Below, piece by piece: positions 16,489 through 26,264 of a stretch of DNA of 64,000 nucleotides. The stretch comes from DASRIA01 sp963816975 (GTDB lineage Bacteria > Actinomycetota > Thermoleophilia > Solirubrobacterales > JBBDJG01): NCBI GenBank assembly GCA_963816975.1, contig CAWFMD010000001.1:62001-126000 (forward strand), read 5' to 3'. The stretch's first letter is position 1, and each line of letters begins with the position of its first letter. The notes below the pieces were generated by a model. It was not told the origin of the DNA. It saw only the letters and a program-made list of their open reading frames with translations, and ran no database searches. Position numbers and translations under genes: made by a program.

Positions 16489-17727
16489 CTACAGAATCTC
16501 GATCTCCACGGGTTCCCCCGCGCTGATGTCTCCCCGCTCCACTTCCAGGTAGGCAAGTGCGTCGACGCCGAGCATGCTCGTGAGCACGTGGGAGCCCTGT
16601 GCCTTCGTGGGCCGCACGTGCCAGCCGTCCTCGCGGGCCGCCAGGCTGCAGCGCACGACGTGGGCGCGCCCCGGGCGCTTCACGTAGTCCGCGTCGAACG
16701 CGCCGACTGTGCGGCGCTCGCGCGGGGTCGTGCCGAGCCAGCGGGCGAGCGCCGGCCGCACGAACAGGTGGAACGTGACCATCGCCGAAACGGGGTTGCC
16801 CGGTAGCCCGAACACGAGCACCGCGCCGGTGCCGCCGGAGGCGCCGGGTCGGTCCAGGATCCCGAAGTAGGTGGGCTTCCCCGGCCGCAGGGCGACGCCC
16901 CAGAAGACCTGCTCGACCCCCAGCTCCGCGAGGGCGGGCCTCACGTGGTCGTGCGGGCCGACCGACACGCCTCCGGTCACGACCACGATGTCGGCCGCGA
17001 GCGCACGCTCCAGCGCCGCCACCGTCGCCCGGTAGTCGTCGCCCACCGTGGCGGCCTGCGTGACGGTGCCGCCGGCCGCCAGCGCCTGCGCCGGGATCGC
17101 GTAGCCGTTCGTGTTGCGGATCTGCCCCGGACCCAGCGGAGCAGGCGGAGGGACCAGCTCGTCACCCGTCACCAGCACCGCGACTCCCGGCGGTCGCGCA
17201 CACGAGAGCGCCGCGACTCCCGTGGAGGCCGCGACCGCGAGCTCCGCGGGGCCGAGCCGGGTCCCGGCCGCGAGCACCTTGTCGCCGGCGCGGATGTCCT
17301 CGCCGGCGCGGCGGATCTCCTTGCCGGGGGGCAGCGCGGCGGCCACCAGCAGCCGGGTGTCTTGCCGGACCGCATCCTCGACGCGCAGCACTCCGTCTGC
17401 GCCGCCGGGGACCATCGCGCCCGTCGAGATCGCGATCGCCTCGCCTGCCTCGAGCACCGCCGGGTAAGGATGACCGGCCCGCGACTCGCCGACCAGCCGC
17501 AGTGCGACCGGGGCGTCCGGCGAGGCCTCGGTCACGTCCGCGCAGCGCAGCGCGAATCCGTCCATCGCGGAGTTGTCGAACGCCGGCACGTCTGCGGCGC
17601 TGGTCAGGTCGCCGGCGAGCACGCGGCCGAGCGCTGCGGAGAGCGGGACCGCCTCCGGCTGCGCTTCAGGCACCCGCTCGAGGACCGCGGCCGCAGCCGC
17701 ACGCGGGTCCAGCAGGCCGCTGTCCAA
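16489..17727 (-). CDS. moeA: Molybdopterin molybdotransferase MoeA
   Basis: A 412-residue enzyme that inserts molybdate into adenylylated molybdopterin. Family motifs visible are AFDNSAMDGFALR, the MoCF core with VTGGVSVGPHDHV, and VFGLPGNPVSAMV; domain IV follows to the C-terminus (EVERGDISAGEPVEIEIL). The start is a TTG at 17727, 18 bases after the preceding ORF's stop, suggesting one transcript. No mog, moaB or molybdoenzyme gene is in the window. The predicted selenoprotein gene 5 kb away is not a molybdoenzyme. Confidence 0.93.
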   Translation of the reverse strand: MDSGLLDPRAAAAAVLERVPEAQPEAVPLSAALGRVLAGDLTSAADVPAFDNSAMDGFALRCADVTEASPDAPVALRLVGESRAGHPYPAVLEAGEAIAISTGAMVPGGADGVLRVEDAVRQDTRLLVAAALPPGKEIRRAGEDIRAGDKVLAAGTRLGPAELAVAASTGVAALSCARPPGVAVLVTGDELVPPPAPLGPGQIRNTNGYAIPAQALAAGGTVTQAATVGDDYRATVAALERALAADIVVVTGGVSVGPHDHVRPALAELGVEQVFWGVALRPGKPTYFGILDRPGASGGTGAVLVFGLPGNPVSAMVTFHLFVRPALARWLGTTPRERRTVGAFDADYVKRPGRAHVVRCSLAAREDGWHVRPTKAQGSHVLTSMLGVDALAYLEVERGDISAGEPVEIEIL

Positions 17728-17745
17728 GCGCGTGCTCCGGGTGCC

Positions 17746-18246
17746 CTACCGCCGGCGCAGGCCGCGCGCGACGGCGTCCAGCGCCTTGAGCGTCAGTCGC
17801 CCGCTGACCTTCAGCGGCAGCTTCAGCGCCTCGGCGGCCCCATCGACTGCGAGGCGCGGCAGCCCCGGTGCGCTCCCCCCGCCGGGGGCGGGAGGGCGGG
17901 CGCGCGTTCGGGGCCGCGCAACGGCCGGCCTGCGCTCGGTGGTCGCGGCGGAGCGCTTCGGGCTCGGCTTCTGTCGCGCCGACCGGGTCGCTCCAGAGGC
18001 CGTGGTGGCACGCGACGCGTCCTTCGCCGCGGTCCCCCGGCGCCGCTGGTTGACGCGCTGCGGGCGGGTCTTCGGAAGCCGGCTCATGATGTCGGGCGCG
18101 GTCGTGGCCGGCTCGCCGTGGCCGCCTTCCGTCGCGCGGTTCCGGTCGGCCTGAGGCTTTGCTGCGGCGGCCTTGCTCTTCGACTCGGTCGTCGGCGGGG
18201 TGGCGCGCGTGGCGCCGGGTGGGCTGGACTGCTGCTCTCGATCCAC
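17746..18246 (-). CDS. Basic, low-complexity hypothetical protein upstream of moeA
   Basis: A 166-residue ORF. Residues 1-125 are Arg/Ala/Pro/Thr-rich and look disordered (RPQRVNQRRRGTAAKDAS). The last 40 form a probable amphipathic helix (GLPRLAVDGAAEALKLPLKV followed by a basic end). ATG 18246 follows GGAGG by nine bases, which supports translation. It lies 18 bases before moeA in the same direction. I recognise no family; the charge suggests nucleic-acid or membrane-surface binding. Confidence 0.55.
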   Translation of the reverse strand: MDREQQSSPPGATRATPPTTESKSKAAAAKPQADRNRATEGGHGEPATTAPDIMSRLPKTRPQRVNQRRRGTAAKDASRATTASGATRSARQKPSPKRSAATTERRPAVARPRTRARPPAPGGGSAPGLPRLAVDGAAEALKLPLKVSGRLTLKALDAVARGLRRR

Positions 18247-18711
18247 GGTTGCCTCCGGTCAGGGCTTTGAGGGGTCGGAAGGGCTCGGCGGGCGCCGGCG
18301 GGACGCCGCGCGGCCGATATTTCTTGCGGAGCCTACTGCTACCCGATTAGTCTGGAACTCGACAGATCGGACGACCGGACCCGCCGCGTCCAGGCGCGGC
18401 ACCGCGCTGTCCAGGCCGGACGTTCAGCGTTTCCGGGCAAAACCTGTCCGGATTCAGCAACTTTTGAGTTAGAGATGCGTACCAACCAGTGAAACTAATC
18501 CAAGCAGGACCACCCATCCGGAGTACTTCCGGGGGTTTCGGGCAAGGCGCCGACCTTTTGAGTTCAGCGGACATCGCGGTAATATCCCGTCACCCGTACG
18601 GGCGGCTTCCGAGCCGTCCGCAATTGGCGCGTCGTCAAACGACCTTCGCTCGGTGCGGAGCGGACTGCAAGCGGTCCGCCTGAGCGCGGAAGGAAACCAG
18701 GCACAAAAACA
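18247..18711. promoter_or_regulatory. Upstream region of sigA with a repeated element and promoter-like boxes
   Basis: This 465-base gap holds no convincing gene. The decamer CTTTTGAGTT occurs twice (18461-18470 and 18555-18564), each preceded by CGGGCAA. The second copy contains a promoter-like pair, TTGAGT (18558-18563) and TAATAT (18580-18585), with a 16-base spacer. A hairpin, GCGGAC/GTCCGC (18660-18679), follows in the leader just before the purine-rich site GGAAGGA ahead of sigA. Confidence 0.5.
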
Positions 18712-19812
<1,101 letters not shown>

Positions 19813-19827
19813 AAACGCCGCCCGCCG

Positions 19828-19854
19828 CCCGCCGTCCGCCGGGCGGACGGCGGG
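19828..19854 (+). terminator. GC-only inverted repeat after sigA
   Basis: CCCGCCGTCCGCC and GGCGGACGGCGGG form a perfect 13-bp inverted repeat with one base between the arms, 15 bases after the sigA stop. There is no T-run, as is common for terminators in high-GC actinobacteria. Confidence 0.65.
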
Positions 19855-19965
19855 CGGACGGGCAGTGTGCGCCCACTGAGCCGCTTCACCGGCCCCCGGC
19901 GCAGGGGCAGGCGGCCGACCTGAACTCCTCAAGGCCATGCGCCATGCGGCCGAATAAAGCCTCGT

Positions 19966-21156
19966 ATGGCCTTCGACCTACAGCGGTCGCTGCATGCCGT
20001 GGTCGAGCGGGGCGGATCGGACCTTCACATGAAGGTCCCTTCGCCGCCGCTGATCCGGCTACAGGGAGACCTGAACCCGATTGAGGGAGCCGACGCCCTG
20101 ACGCCGGCGGACACCGAACGCGTGCTGCGCGAGATGCTGACCGCCAGCGAGCGGCTGGCGGAGTTCGCGCGCGACGGCGAGATCGATTTCTCCTACACGG
20201 TGCCTGGGCTTGCCCGCTTTCGTGTGAACGCGTTCCGGCAGCGCGGCTCGATCTCGATCGCCTGTCGGGTGGTCCCGTTCGAGATCCGCGCAGCGCACGA
20301 GCTGGGGCTGCCCGACGTCGTCACGCGCCTGGCGGCCGAGCCCCGCGGGATCATCCTCGTGACGGGCACCACCGGTTCGGGTAAGTCGACCACCCTGGCC
20401 GCGATCGTCGACGAGATCAATCGCACGTTTGCGAAGAACATCGTCACGATCGAGGACCCGATCGAGTACCTGCACCGCGATCAGCGCTCGGTCGTCCACC
20501 AGCGCGAGATCGGCTTCGACACCACCTCCTTCGGGCAGGCGCTGCGTCGCGTTCTGCGCCAGGACCCCGATGTGATCCTGATCGGTGAGATGCGCGACGA
20601 GGAGACCGTCGCCACCGCGCTGAGCGCCGCGGAGACCGGTCACCTCGTGCTCAGCACACTGCACACGATCGATGCCGTCGAGACCATCAACCGGATCATC
20701 GACTTCTTCCCACCGCACCAGCACCAGCAGGTACGGGCGATGCTCGCCGGCTCTCTACGAGGCGTGATCTCTCAGCGGCTGGTTCCGACCATGGACGGCG
20801 CCGGCCGCGCACCCGCCTGTGAGGTGCTGACGATGACGGGCCGGATACGGGACCTGATCTCGAACCCGGCCGAGACCGGAAAGCTGGGTGAGGCGATCGC
20901 CGAAGGCTCGTACTACGGCATGCAGACCTTCGACCAGGCGCTGCTGCATCACCACCAGGCCGGGATCATCTCGATGGAGGAGGCGCTCAAGGCCTCCACG
21001 CACCCGCACGACCTGAAGCTGCTGATCGCCGCCGAGGGCCAACGCTCCACGTCGGTCGATCAGATCTACTCGGCGGACCACTCGCCTGACGTGATGCCGC
21101 CCGGCGGGATCGACGGCTTTGGCGAGCAGAGCGCCTACACGCCCGCAGCCGGCTAG
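19966..21156 (+). CDS. pilT: Type IV pilus retraction ATPase PilT
   Basis: A 396-residue secretion ATPase. The N-terminal domain starts with HAVVERGGSDLHMKV. Walker A is GTTGSGKST, the Asp box is NIVTIEDPIEYLH, Walker B is PDVILIGEMRDEETV, and the His box is STLHTIDAVETINRI. The AGSLRGVISQRLVP block distinguishes PilT from PilB. It powers pilus disassembly and twitching. No pilin or pilB is adjacent. ATG 19966 is the first start after the sigA terminator. A small GCGGC/GCCGC hairpin follows at 21163-21177. Confidence 0.92.
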   Translation: MAFDLQRSLHAVVERGGSDLHMKVPSPPLIRLQGDLNPIEGADALTPADTERVLREMLTASERLAEFARDGEIDFSYTVPGLARFRVNAFRQRGSISIACRVVPFEIRAAHELGLPDVVTRLAAEPRGIILVTGTTGSGKSTTLAAIVDEINRTFAKNIVTIEDPIEYLHRDQRSVVHQREIGFDTTSFGQALRRVLRQDPDVILIGEMRDEETVATALSAAETGHLVLSTLHTIDAVETINRIIDFFPPHQHQQVRAMLAGSLRGVISQRLVPTMDGAGRAPACEVLTMTGRIRDLISNPAETGKLGEAIAEGSYYGMQTFDQALLHHHQAGIISMEEALKASTHPHDLKLLIAAEGQRSTSVDQIYSADHSPDVMPPGGIDGFGEQSAYTPAAG

Positions 21157-21162
21157 GTCATC

Positions 21163-21177
21163 GCGGCGCCCCGCCGC
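21163..21177 (+). terminator. Possible terminator after pilT
   Basis: GCGGC and GCCGC pair around the loop GCCCC six bases after the stop. The stem is only 5 bp and lacks a T-run. Confidence 0.35.
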
Positions 21178-21251
21178 TCCCGCTTCGACGCGTCTCACTT
21201 CATGTTGTAAAGCCGCTGGTATCATCGATACAGGCGCAGGCAAGGACCGCC

Positions 21252-21665
21252 GTGAGGAGAGCGCAGAGCAACACACCTGATATGGCGAACCAGACCTGTC
21301 CTGTCTGTCACACCGCTGAGATCATCTCCGGCAAGTGGACCCTCCTCGTGATCAGGGACCTCGCTGCCGGCTGCAGCCGCTTCTGCGAGCTGGAGCGTTC
21401 GCTCGAGGGCATCAGCCCGCGGACTCTTTCGCTGCGCCTGCGGGCGCTCGAGGCGGAGGGCATCGTCGAACGCCGCACCTATCCCGAGGTTCCGCCGCGC
21501 GTGGAGTACACCCTCACCGCAAAGGGGGAGGCGCTCGTTCCCCTGATCGAGCAGATGCGCAGCTACGGGCGCGACTGGCTCGTGAACGGCAACGGTCATG
21601 CGCGTGACGCGATTCGCACGCCGCAGCCGGTAGGCGCCACCGCCGGGCAACCGCCGGCACACTGA
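21252..21665 (+). CDS. HxlR-family transcriptional regulator
   Basis: A winged-helix regulator of 137 residues from GTG 21252 (AAGGA six bases upstream) or 127 from ATG 21282. Family blocks are CPVCHTAEIISGKWTLLVIRD, SRFCELERSLEGISPRTL and RLRALEAEGIVERR. The N-terminal CPVC pair plus Cys in the recognition region (FCELE) is typical of HxlR proteins that sense reactive electrophiles or oxidants through thiols. The target is unknown. A clear rho-independent terminator follows. Confidence 0.88.
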   Translation: MRRAQSNTPDMANQTCPVCHTAEIISGKWTLLVIRDLAAGCSRFCELERSLEGISPRTLSLRLRALEAEGIVERRTYPEVPPRVEYTLTAKGEALVPLIEQMRSYGRDWLVNGNGHARDAIRTPQPVGATAGQPPAH

Positions 21666-21671
21666 CGACGC

Positions 21672-21696
21672 AGCCGCCTCGAGCGGCTCTTTCTTT
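21672..21696 (+). terminator. Rho-independent terminator after hxlR-type gene
   Basis: AGCCGC (21672-21677) pairs with GCGGCT (21683-21688) around the loop CTCGA, followed by CTTTCTTT. It is one of the few U-tailed terminators in the window. Confidence 0.75.
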
Positions 21697-21788
21697 GCTG
21701 CGACCCCCGCGTCCGAGGTTGGCTACCTTAGGCGGCTTGCACTGCCGCCCCCCGCGGCGGTTCTGAACTCGAAGAAGGGAGACTTCTC

Positions 21789-22481
21789 ATGAGCCGCATC
21801 CTGAGGCGGCGCCCGTCGCCTGCGATGGTCGTCGCGTTCGTGGCGCTTGGGGTCGCACTGGCCGGTACGGCCACCGCGCTCCCCGGGAGAGGCAGCGTCA
21901 AGAAGGACGACATCGCGCGCGCCGCTGTGCGGGCGCGGAGCATCTACTCCAATGCGGTGCGGACGAAGCACATCCGCGCGCGCAACGTGACGCGCTCGAA
22001 GATCGCGCGCCGCGCGATCAACTCAGATCTGGTGGGCCTGGACGCGCTCACCGGTCAGAACATCGTGGAGGCATCGCTGTCGACCGTCCCGAACGCGAGC
22101 AAGGTCAACAATCGCGGTGTCGAGAAGATGGCGTTCGTCGCGGCGGCCGGGACCGCCACCACGCCGGTGCTGAACCTCAACGGGCTGGCGATCTCGGCTG
22201 CTTGCAACGCGGGCCCGGCACTGAGCGTGAGCGCCGGCACCACTGTTTCAGGGGCGATCCTGCGATCGTGGGGCTTTCACACTGGGATGACCGCCTTCCA
22301 CGTCGTCGACGATCCGTTCAATATCGGCGACAGCGCGGATCCGCTTCCGCCGGCCGCCCTGGGCACGAACGTTTCGGGCAACCTCGCCTACGTGCGCCCG
22401 GACGGTGAGGTCGTGACCGGGTCCTTCGTGGCTCAGGAGACGGCGACCGGCTGCATCTTCGCGGGCACGGCGATCGGCTGA
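21789..22481 (+). CDS. Secreted RPSPAM-type repeat protein (copy 1)
   Basis: A 230-residue exported protein. It opens with RRRPSPAMVVAFVALGVALA, a signal anchor of a type I recall as common in Thermoleophilia, followed by a degenerate heptad-like region (SIYSNAVRTKHIRARNVTRS, then RRAINSDLVGLDALTG) and a beta-rich C-terminal domain with two cysteines (SAACNAGP and TGCIFAG). Function is unknown. ATG 21789 follows a GGGAG site. The next gene is a paralogue in the first 60 residues. Confidence 0.75.
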   Translation: MSRILRRRPSPAMVVAFVALGVALAGTATALPGRGSVKKDDIARAAVRARSIYSNAVRTKHIRARNVTRSKIARRAINSDLVGLDALTGQNIVEASLSTVPNASKVNNRGVEKMAFVAAAGTATTPVLNLNGLAISAACNAGPALSVSAGTTVSGAILRSWGFHTGMTAFHVVDDPFNIGDSADPLPPAALGTNVSGNLAYVRPDGEVVTGSFVAQETATGCIFAGTAIG

Positions 22482-22626
22482 TCACTTTTTCGCGCACGAG
22501 CGGGCGCGCTGGACTACCTTCGGACTGGGACCTCGGGCAGGGGCCCTCGCCGGTTTCCGGACTCCTCGGACGGCTCTGTGCTTCGCCCGAGTGGCAGGGA
22601 AGCTGGGTGAACTTGGAAGGAGCCGA

Positions 22627-23496
22627 ATGTCCGGTCTGTGGAAGTACCGCCCATCGCCCGCGATGATCGTGGCGATGCTCGCGCTGTTCGTGGCCATGGG
22701 GGGCACCGGTTATGCGGTCAGCAAGCTTCCGCGCGGCAGCGTAGGGCCGTCGCAGATCCGCAACAACGCGGTGCGGTCGAAGCACATCAGGGCAGGGTCG
22801 GTGACGGCGGCCAAGCTGGCCCCGGGCACGCTCAGCGCGCTGCGGGCGCCGGCAACGCCGGCCGGGGTCCAGGGCCCGGTCTCGGGCAATGGGACGCCCG
22901 ATCGCGTCGCCTACGCCGACAAGTCCGGCTACGCCGACAGGGCGGGCACTGCGGACAGGGCCGGCCACGCCGACACGGCCGGGCACGCCGACCAGGCCGG
23001 CATGCTGGATGCCGCGGCCACGGCGAGCATCACCGCGGAGGCTGTCAAGCAGGTGATCGCGGCCCTGCCCACGGGATCGAGCGGATCGGGCGACAAGATC
23101 AAGTGGGTCGAGCCGTTCACGATCGGCGCCGGCACGAAGGAGATGCTGAAGGCCGGCCCGTTCACGCTCACCGCCCGCTGCCAACTCGACGAGACGATCG
23201 GCGGCGTCGCGGGCCAGGACCAGTCGGACATCATCATCTCGACGACGCAACCGAAGTCCGCGTTCGACGGTGACGATCTGCTCGGCAACCTGGACCCGGG
23301 AGACAACATCGAGACCCGTCAGTTCGTCAACGTCACACCGGTCGCCCATGGGAGAGCGGCGTTCGAGGCATCCTCGGACGGCGTCGCGATCGGTGGGGAC
23401 GGCAAGCTCTACATCAAGGGCTCGTACCTGTTCGCCGGCGTCAACATCAACGGCGACGCGAGCAAGTGCAAGTTCGGCGGCTACATCTTCTTGTAA
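22627..23496 (+). CDS. Secreted RPSPAM-type repeat protein (copy 2)
   Basis: A 289-residue paralogue of the preceding gene: YRPSPAMIVAMLALFVAMGG, then SVGPSQIRNNAVRSKHIRAG. It carries an extra six-residue repeat tract around residues 95-125 (units such as YADRAG, TADRAG, HADTAG, HADQAG), likely a rod-like or trimeric stalk. A C-terminal beta domain ends in KCKFGGYIFL. ATG 22627 has GGAAGGAG seven bases upstream. Function is unknown; location is probably the cell surface. A CTTCTT/AAGAAG palindrome spans the stop codon. Confidence 0.75.
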   Translation: MSGLWKYRPSPAMIVAMLALFVAMGGTGYAVSKLPRGSVGPSQIRNNAVRSKHIRAGSVTAAKLAPGTLSALRAPATPAGVQGPVSGNGTPDRVAYADKSGYADRAGTADRAGHADTAGHADQAGMLDAAATASITAEAVKQVIAALPTGSSGSGDKIKWVEPFTIGAGTKEMLKAGPFTLTARCQLDETIGGVAGQDQSDIIISTTQPKSAFDGDDLLGNLDPGDNIETRQFVNVTPVAHGRAAFEASSDGVAIGGDGKLYIKGSYLFAGVNINGDASKCKFGGYIFL

Positions 23497-23567
23497 GAAG
23501 CGGTTGCGATTGGCTGGGCCGCGAATCACGCGCAGGAACGCGCGCGGCAGCGGCGAAGTCACCGGCC

Positions 23568-25040
23568 GTGCGGAACCGGGCGCTACACGATCAGCTTCAG
23601 CAGTTCGCAGAGTCGGCCTCGCACCTGTTGTCCGCGGCCGTCGAGGCCGGCGCCGAGATTCCCTTCGAGGTTGCCGAGAGCCCCGGCTCTCGCTCGGTGC
23701 TGTACCGCTACCGCCCGCTGTCCGCGGAGTTCGTGCAGAAGCGCTTCACCGAACTCAAGTCGATGCCGGGCTTCGGCGCGGCGGTCGACGCCCTGGTGCG
23801 CATCGAGGGCATATCCGGCTACCTGCGGGTGATGGGCGCGAGCTATGTGCCGGCCGCGGAGCGCGATCGCGCCGAGGCCGCCGTCGAGCGCTTCCTGGGG
23901 CGCGTGTGGGAGGACTCGAGCTCATTCGAGGTCGACATCCCGCGCTTCGAGCGCGCGTATCGCGAACTGGAGTCCATCGTCTACGAGGACATCGCCGTGA
24001 ACACGGTGCTGGCGCCGGTCGTGGGCGTCGCGATCGACGGCGCGCGCTGGGACCTGGGCGCCGGCGTGACGCTCGTCCGCGGCGACCTCGTCGACGCGCC
24101 GCCCGAGGCCGTGTGGGGCAGCGGCCGGGCGGGCGAGGACCCTCACACGCTCGTGATGCTGACCGTGGAATCGCGCCCCAGCGAGCCGCCTCCTCTGACT
24201 GAGGCGCGAGTGGCGTTTCGGCGCCTGGTCACGGCCCTGCGCCTGCTGAAGGCCGGTGCCGCGGTGCTCGGGTCGAACGCATGGTGGCGGACTGATGAGG
24301 GCCCGTGGCAGACCACGCCGCTGGGCTCCGCCGGGCGGGTGCGCGGCGCCCGCTACTGGCTCGAGGAGCCCGAGCGGCCCGAGCTGTCGGAGCTGTTCGA
24401 GCTGGCCCGTGCACGTCACGCCCATGGTGGGGCGCTGCCGTGGGCGCTCGCGCGGTTCGAGCTCGGATGCGAGCAGCGTGTCCCGCTCGAAGGGCTGTCG
24501 GACCATCTGCTCGCGCTGCGCGCGCTGCTCGATCGCGGCGAGTCCACGCCCGGCGAGATCGCGAGACGCGTCGGTGCACTGTGCGCCGAGCCCGCTCGCC
24601 GCCAGGCCGTGCACGAGACGGTCGAGGCCGCCTTCCGGCTCGAGCGGCTGGTGATGCGGGGGGACGTCGACGGCGGCTACCTGCAGGCGATCGGGGTGTC
24701 GTCGCCCGACGCGGTGGTCGCGGACCTCGAGGACAACCTGCGAGCGCTGCTGCGCGACATGGTGTGCGGCCATCTGGCGCTCGACCTGACCGGTATCGCC
24801 GACGAGTTGCTGAGCACCTCCCCCGCGCGTCCGGAGGAGATCAAGGTGACGGCAGCGGCGCCTGCGGCGCCCGAGTTCGTGGTGCGCAGGGGCGAGGGCG
24901 CACCCCACTTCGAGGAGCCCGACCCCGACGGCGACGAGCAGGACACCGAGGAGGCCGTCGCGGTCAGGGAGGCCGGCGCCGGCGCCGACGAGGCCTGGGA
25001 CCGCGACGACGACGCGGCCGATTACTCGGCGGCGGTGTAG
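23568..25040 (+). CDS. Hypothetical 490-residue protein, soluble
   Basis: No family recognised. The protein is Arg/Glu/Leu-rich with no signal peptide or membrane helix. Residues 1-390 appear mostly alpha-helical with a few strands (YLRVMGASYVP, TLVMLTVESRP). The last 70 residues are very acidic and disordered (EEPDPDGDEQDTEEAVAV). The helical repeats and central LLALRALLDRGE resemble HEPN-like unknowns but I cannot assign one. GTG 23568 starts where the helical region begins; the frame is open to 23466. It stands alone after the secreted pair and converges with the Get3-like operon. Confidence 0.6.
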   Translation: MRNRALHDQLQQFAESASHLLSAAVEAGAEIPFEVAESPGSRSVLYRYRPLSAEFVQKRFTELKSMPGFGAAVDALVRIEGISGYLRVMGASYVPAAERDRAEAAVERFLGRVWEDSSSFEVDIPRFERAYRELESIVYEDIAVNTVLAPVVGVAIDGARWDLGAGVTLVRGDLVDAPPEAVWGSGRAGEDPHTLVMLTVESRPSEPPPLTEARVAFRRLVTALRLLKAGAAVLGSNAWWRTDEGPWQTTPLGSAGRVRGARYWLEEPERPELSELFELARARHAHGGALPWALARFELGCEQRVPLEGLSDHLLALRALLDRGESTPGEIARRVGALCAEPARRQAVHETVEAAFRLERLVMRGDVDGGYLQAIGVSSPDAVVADLEDNLRALLRDMVCGHLALDLTGIADELLSTSPARPEEIKVTAAAPAAPEFVVRRGEGAPHFEEPDPDGDEQDTEEAVAVREAGAGADEAWDRDDDAADYSAAV

Positions 25041-25067
25041 AAGCCCGGGGCCGGCGGCCGGCGCCCC

Positions 25068-26264
25068 CTACACCCCGGCCCGCTCCAGCATCTCCTTCCG
25101 CTCGGCGCTCGATGCGAACAGATACCTGTTGACCGCAGCGAGGCCGTCGATGTCGTGCACGTCCTCATCGAAGTACGGAACGCACAAGACCGTGTCCTCC
25201 TCCAGTCGCTCCGTGAGCCGGGCCATGTTCGCCCGGTCACGCTCCGCGAGCGCGCGGTAGCTCTCGAAGTTCTCGTACACGCGCGCCGCGAGGTCCTTGT
25301 CCTCCAGCGCCTGCTCCAGGTCTGACGACAGTCGCGCCAGAGTCCCCTCATCGATCTGCTCGGAGTCGGCGCGCGCGAACGCGCCGGGCTCCAGCGGCCG
25401 CACGAAGTCGTGGTGGACCTTGTTCACGACCACGCCGCCGAAGGGCAGGCGGGCCTCCTTCAGGCGGCGCCAGAAGTACACGCCCTCGTCGATCGCTTCG
25501 CGCTGGGGGGCGGTCACCAGCAGGAAGGTGGTGTCGCGGTGGGCGAGCAGTTCCTTCACCCGCTGCGCGCGCTCGCTGAACCCCTCGGCCATGTTGCCGA
25601 AGCTCTGGAAGAACTCGGACAGGTCCTGCAGCAGGTCGATGCCGGTGATCCGCTTGAGCGCCGAGAACAGCACGCCGCCAGAGCGCCCGAGCACCTTTAC
25701 ACCAAGCCGTCCAGGTTTGAGGAAGAACTGGAGCGAGCGGCCCTCGATGAAGCGCGACATGCGCTCGGGGGCGTCGATGAAGTCCAGCGCGTGGCGGGTT
25801 GGCGGCGTGTCGAGCACCAGCAGGTCGTAGCGCGCTTCCTGGTGCAGCTCGTACAGCTTCTCCATCGCCATGTACTCCTGGGACCCGGCCATCGCGTTGG
25901 AGATCTCCTTGTAGATGCGGTTCTGCAGGATGCGATCTCGTGTCTGCTCGTCGGGCGCGTGGCGCTCGACCAGGTCGTCGAAGGTGCGCTTCGCGTCGAG
26001 CATCATGGCCCACAGCTCACCCTTCATCTCGATTCCGTGGGCCGTGAAGCGCTCGGGGTCGACCAGCCGTTCCTCGTTCCCCAGCTCCGGGAGCCCCAGT
26101 GAGTTCGCGAGCCGCTTGGCGGGGTCGATCGTGAGCACGGCGACCTTCAGGCCCTGCGCGGCCATTCCCATCGCGATCGCGGCTGACGTGGTGGTCTTCC
26201 CGACGCCGCCGGAGCCCGCGCAGATGCAGATCTTCCTGTCCTCGAGCAGATCGGGGACGTTCAT
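25068..26264 (-). CDS. Get3/ArsA-like ATPase, second subunit (BagB-like)
   Basis: A 398-residue SIMIBI-class P-loop ATPase. The Walker A is AGSGGVGKTTT (residues 16-26); the signature lysine of deviant Walker A (KGGVGKT) is replaced by Ser18. The switch motifs TIDPAKRLANSLG and LLVLDTPPTRHALDF follow. The mycobacterial pair Rv3679/Rv3680 (BagA/BagB) has the same organisation and sizes. It likely forms a heteromer with the upstream gene; start and stop overlap as ATGA. No tail-anchored protein client can be named. This is not an arsenic operon: arsB and arsR are absent. Confidence 0.85.
   Translation of the reverse strand: MNVPDLLEDRKICICAGSGGVGKTTTSAAIAMGMAAQGLKVAVLTIDPAKRLANSLGLPELGNEERLVDPERFTAHGIEMKGELWAMMLDAKRTFDDLVERHAPDEQTRDRILQNRIYKEISNAMAGSQEYMAMEKLYELHQEARYDLLVLDTPPTRHALDFIDAPERMSRFIEGRSLQFFLKPGRLGVKVLGRSGGVLFSALKRITGIDLLQDLSEFFQSFGNMAEGFSERAQRVKELLAHRDTTFLLVTAPQREAIDEGVYFWRRLKEARLPFGGVVVNKVHHDFVRPLEPGAFARADSEQIDEGTLARLSSDLEQALEDKDLAARVYENFESYRALAERDRANMARLTERLEEDTVLCVPYFDEDVHDIDGLAAVNRYLFASSAERKEMLERAGV

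Noticed and set aside
22900..23030. CRISPR-like or simple tandem DNA repeat
   Set aside because: The repetition follows codons of a six-residue protein repeat inside a secreted protein gene and varies at synonymous sites.
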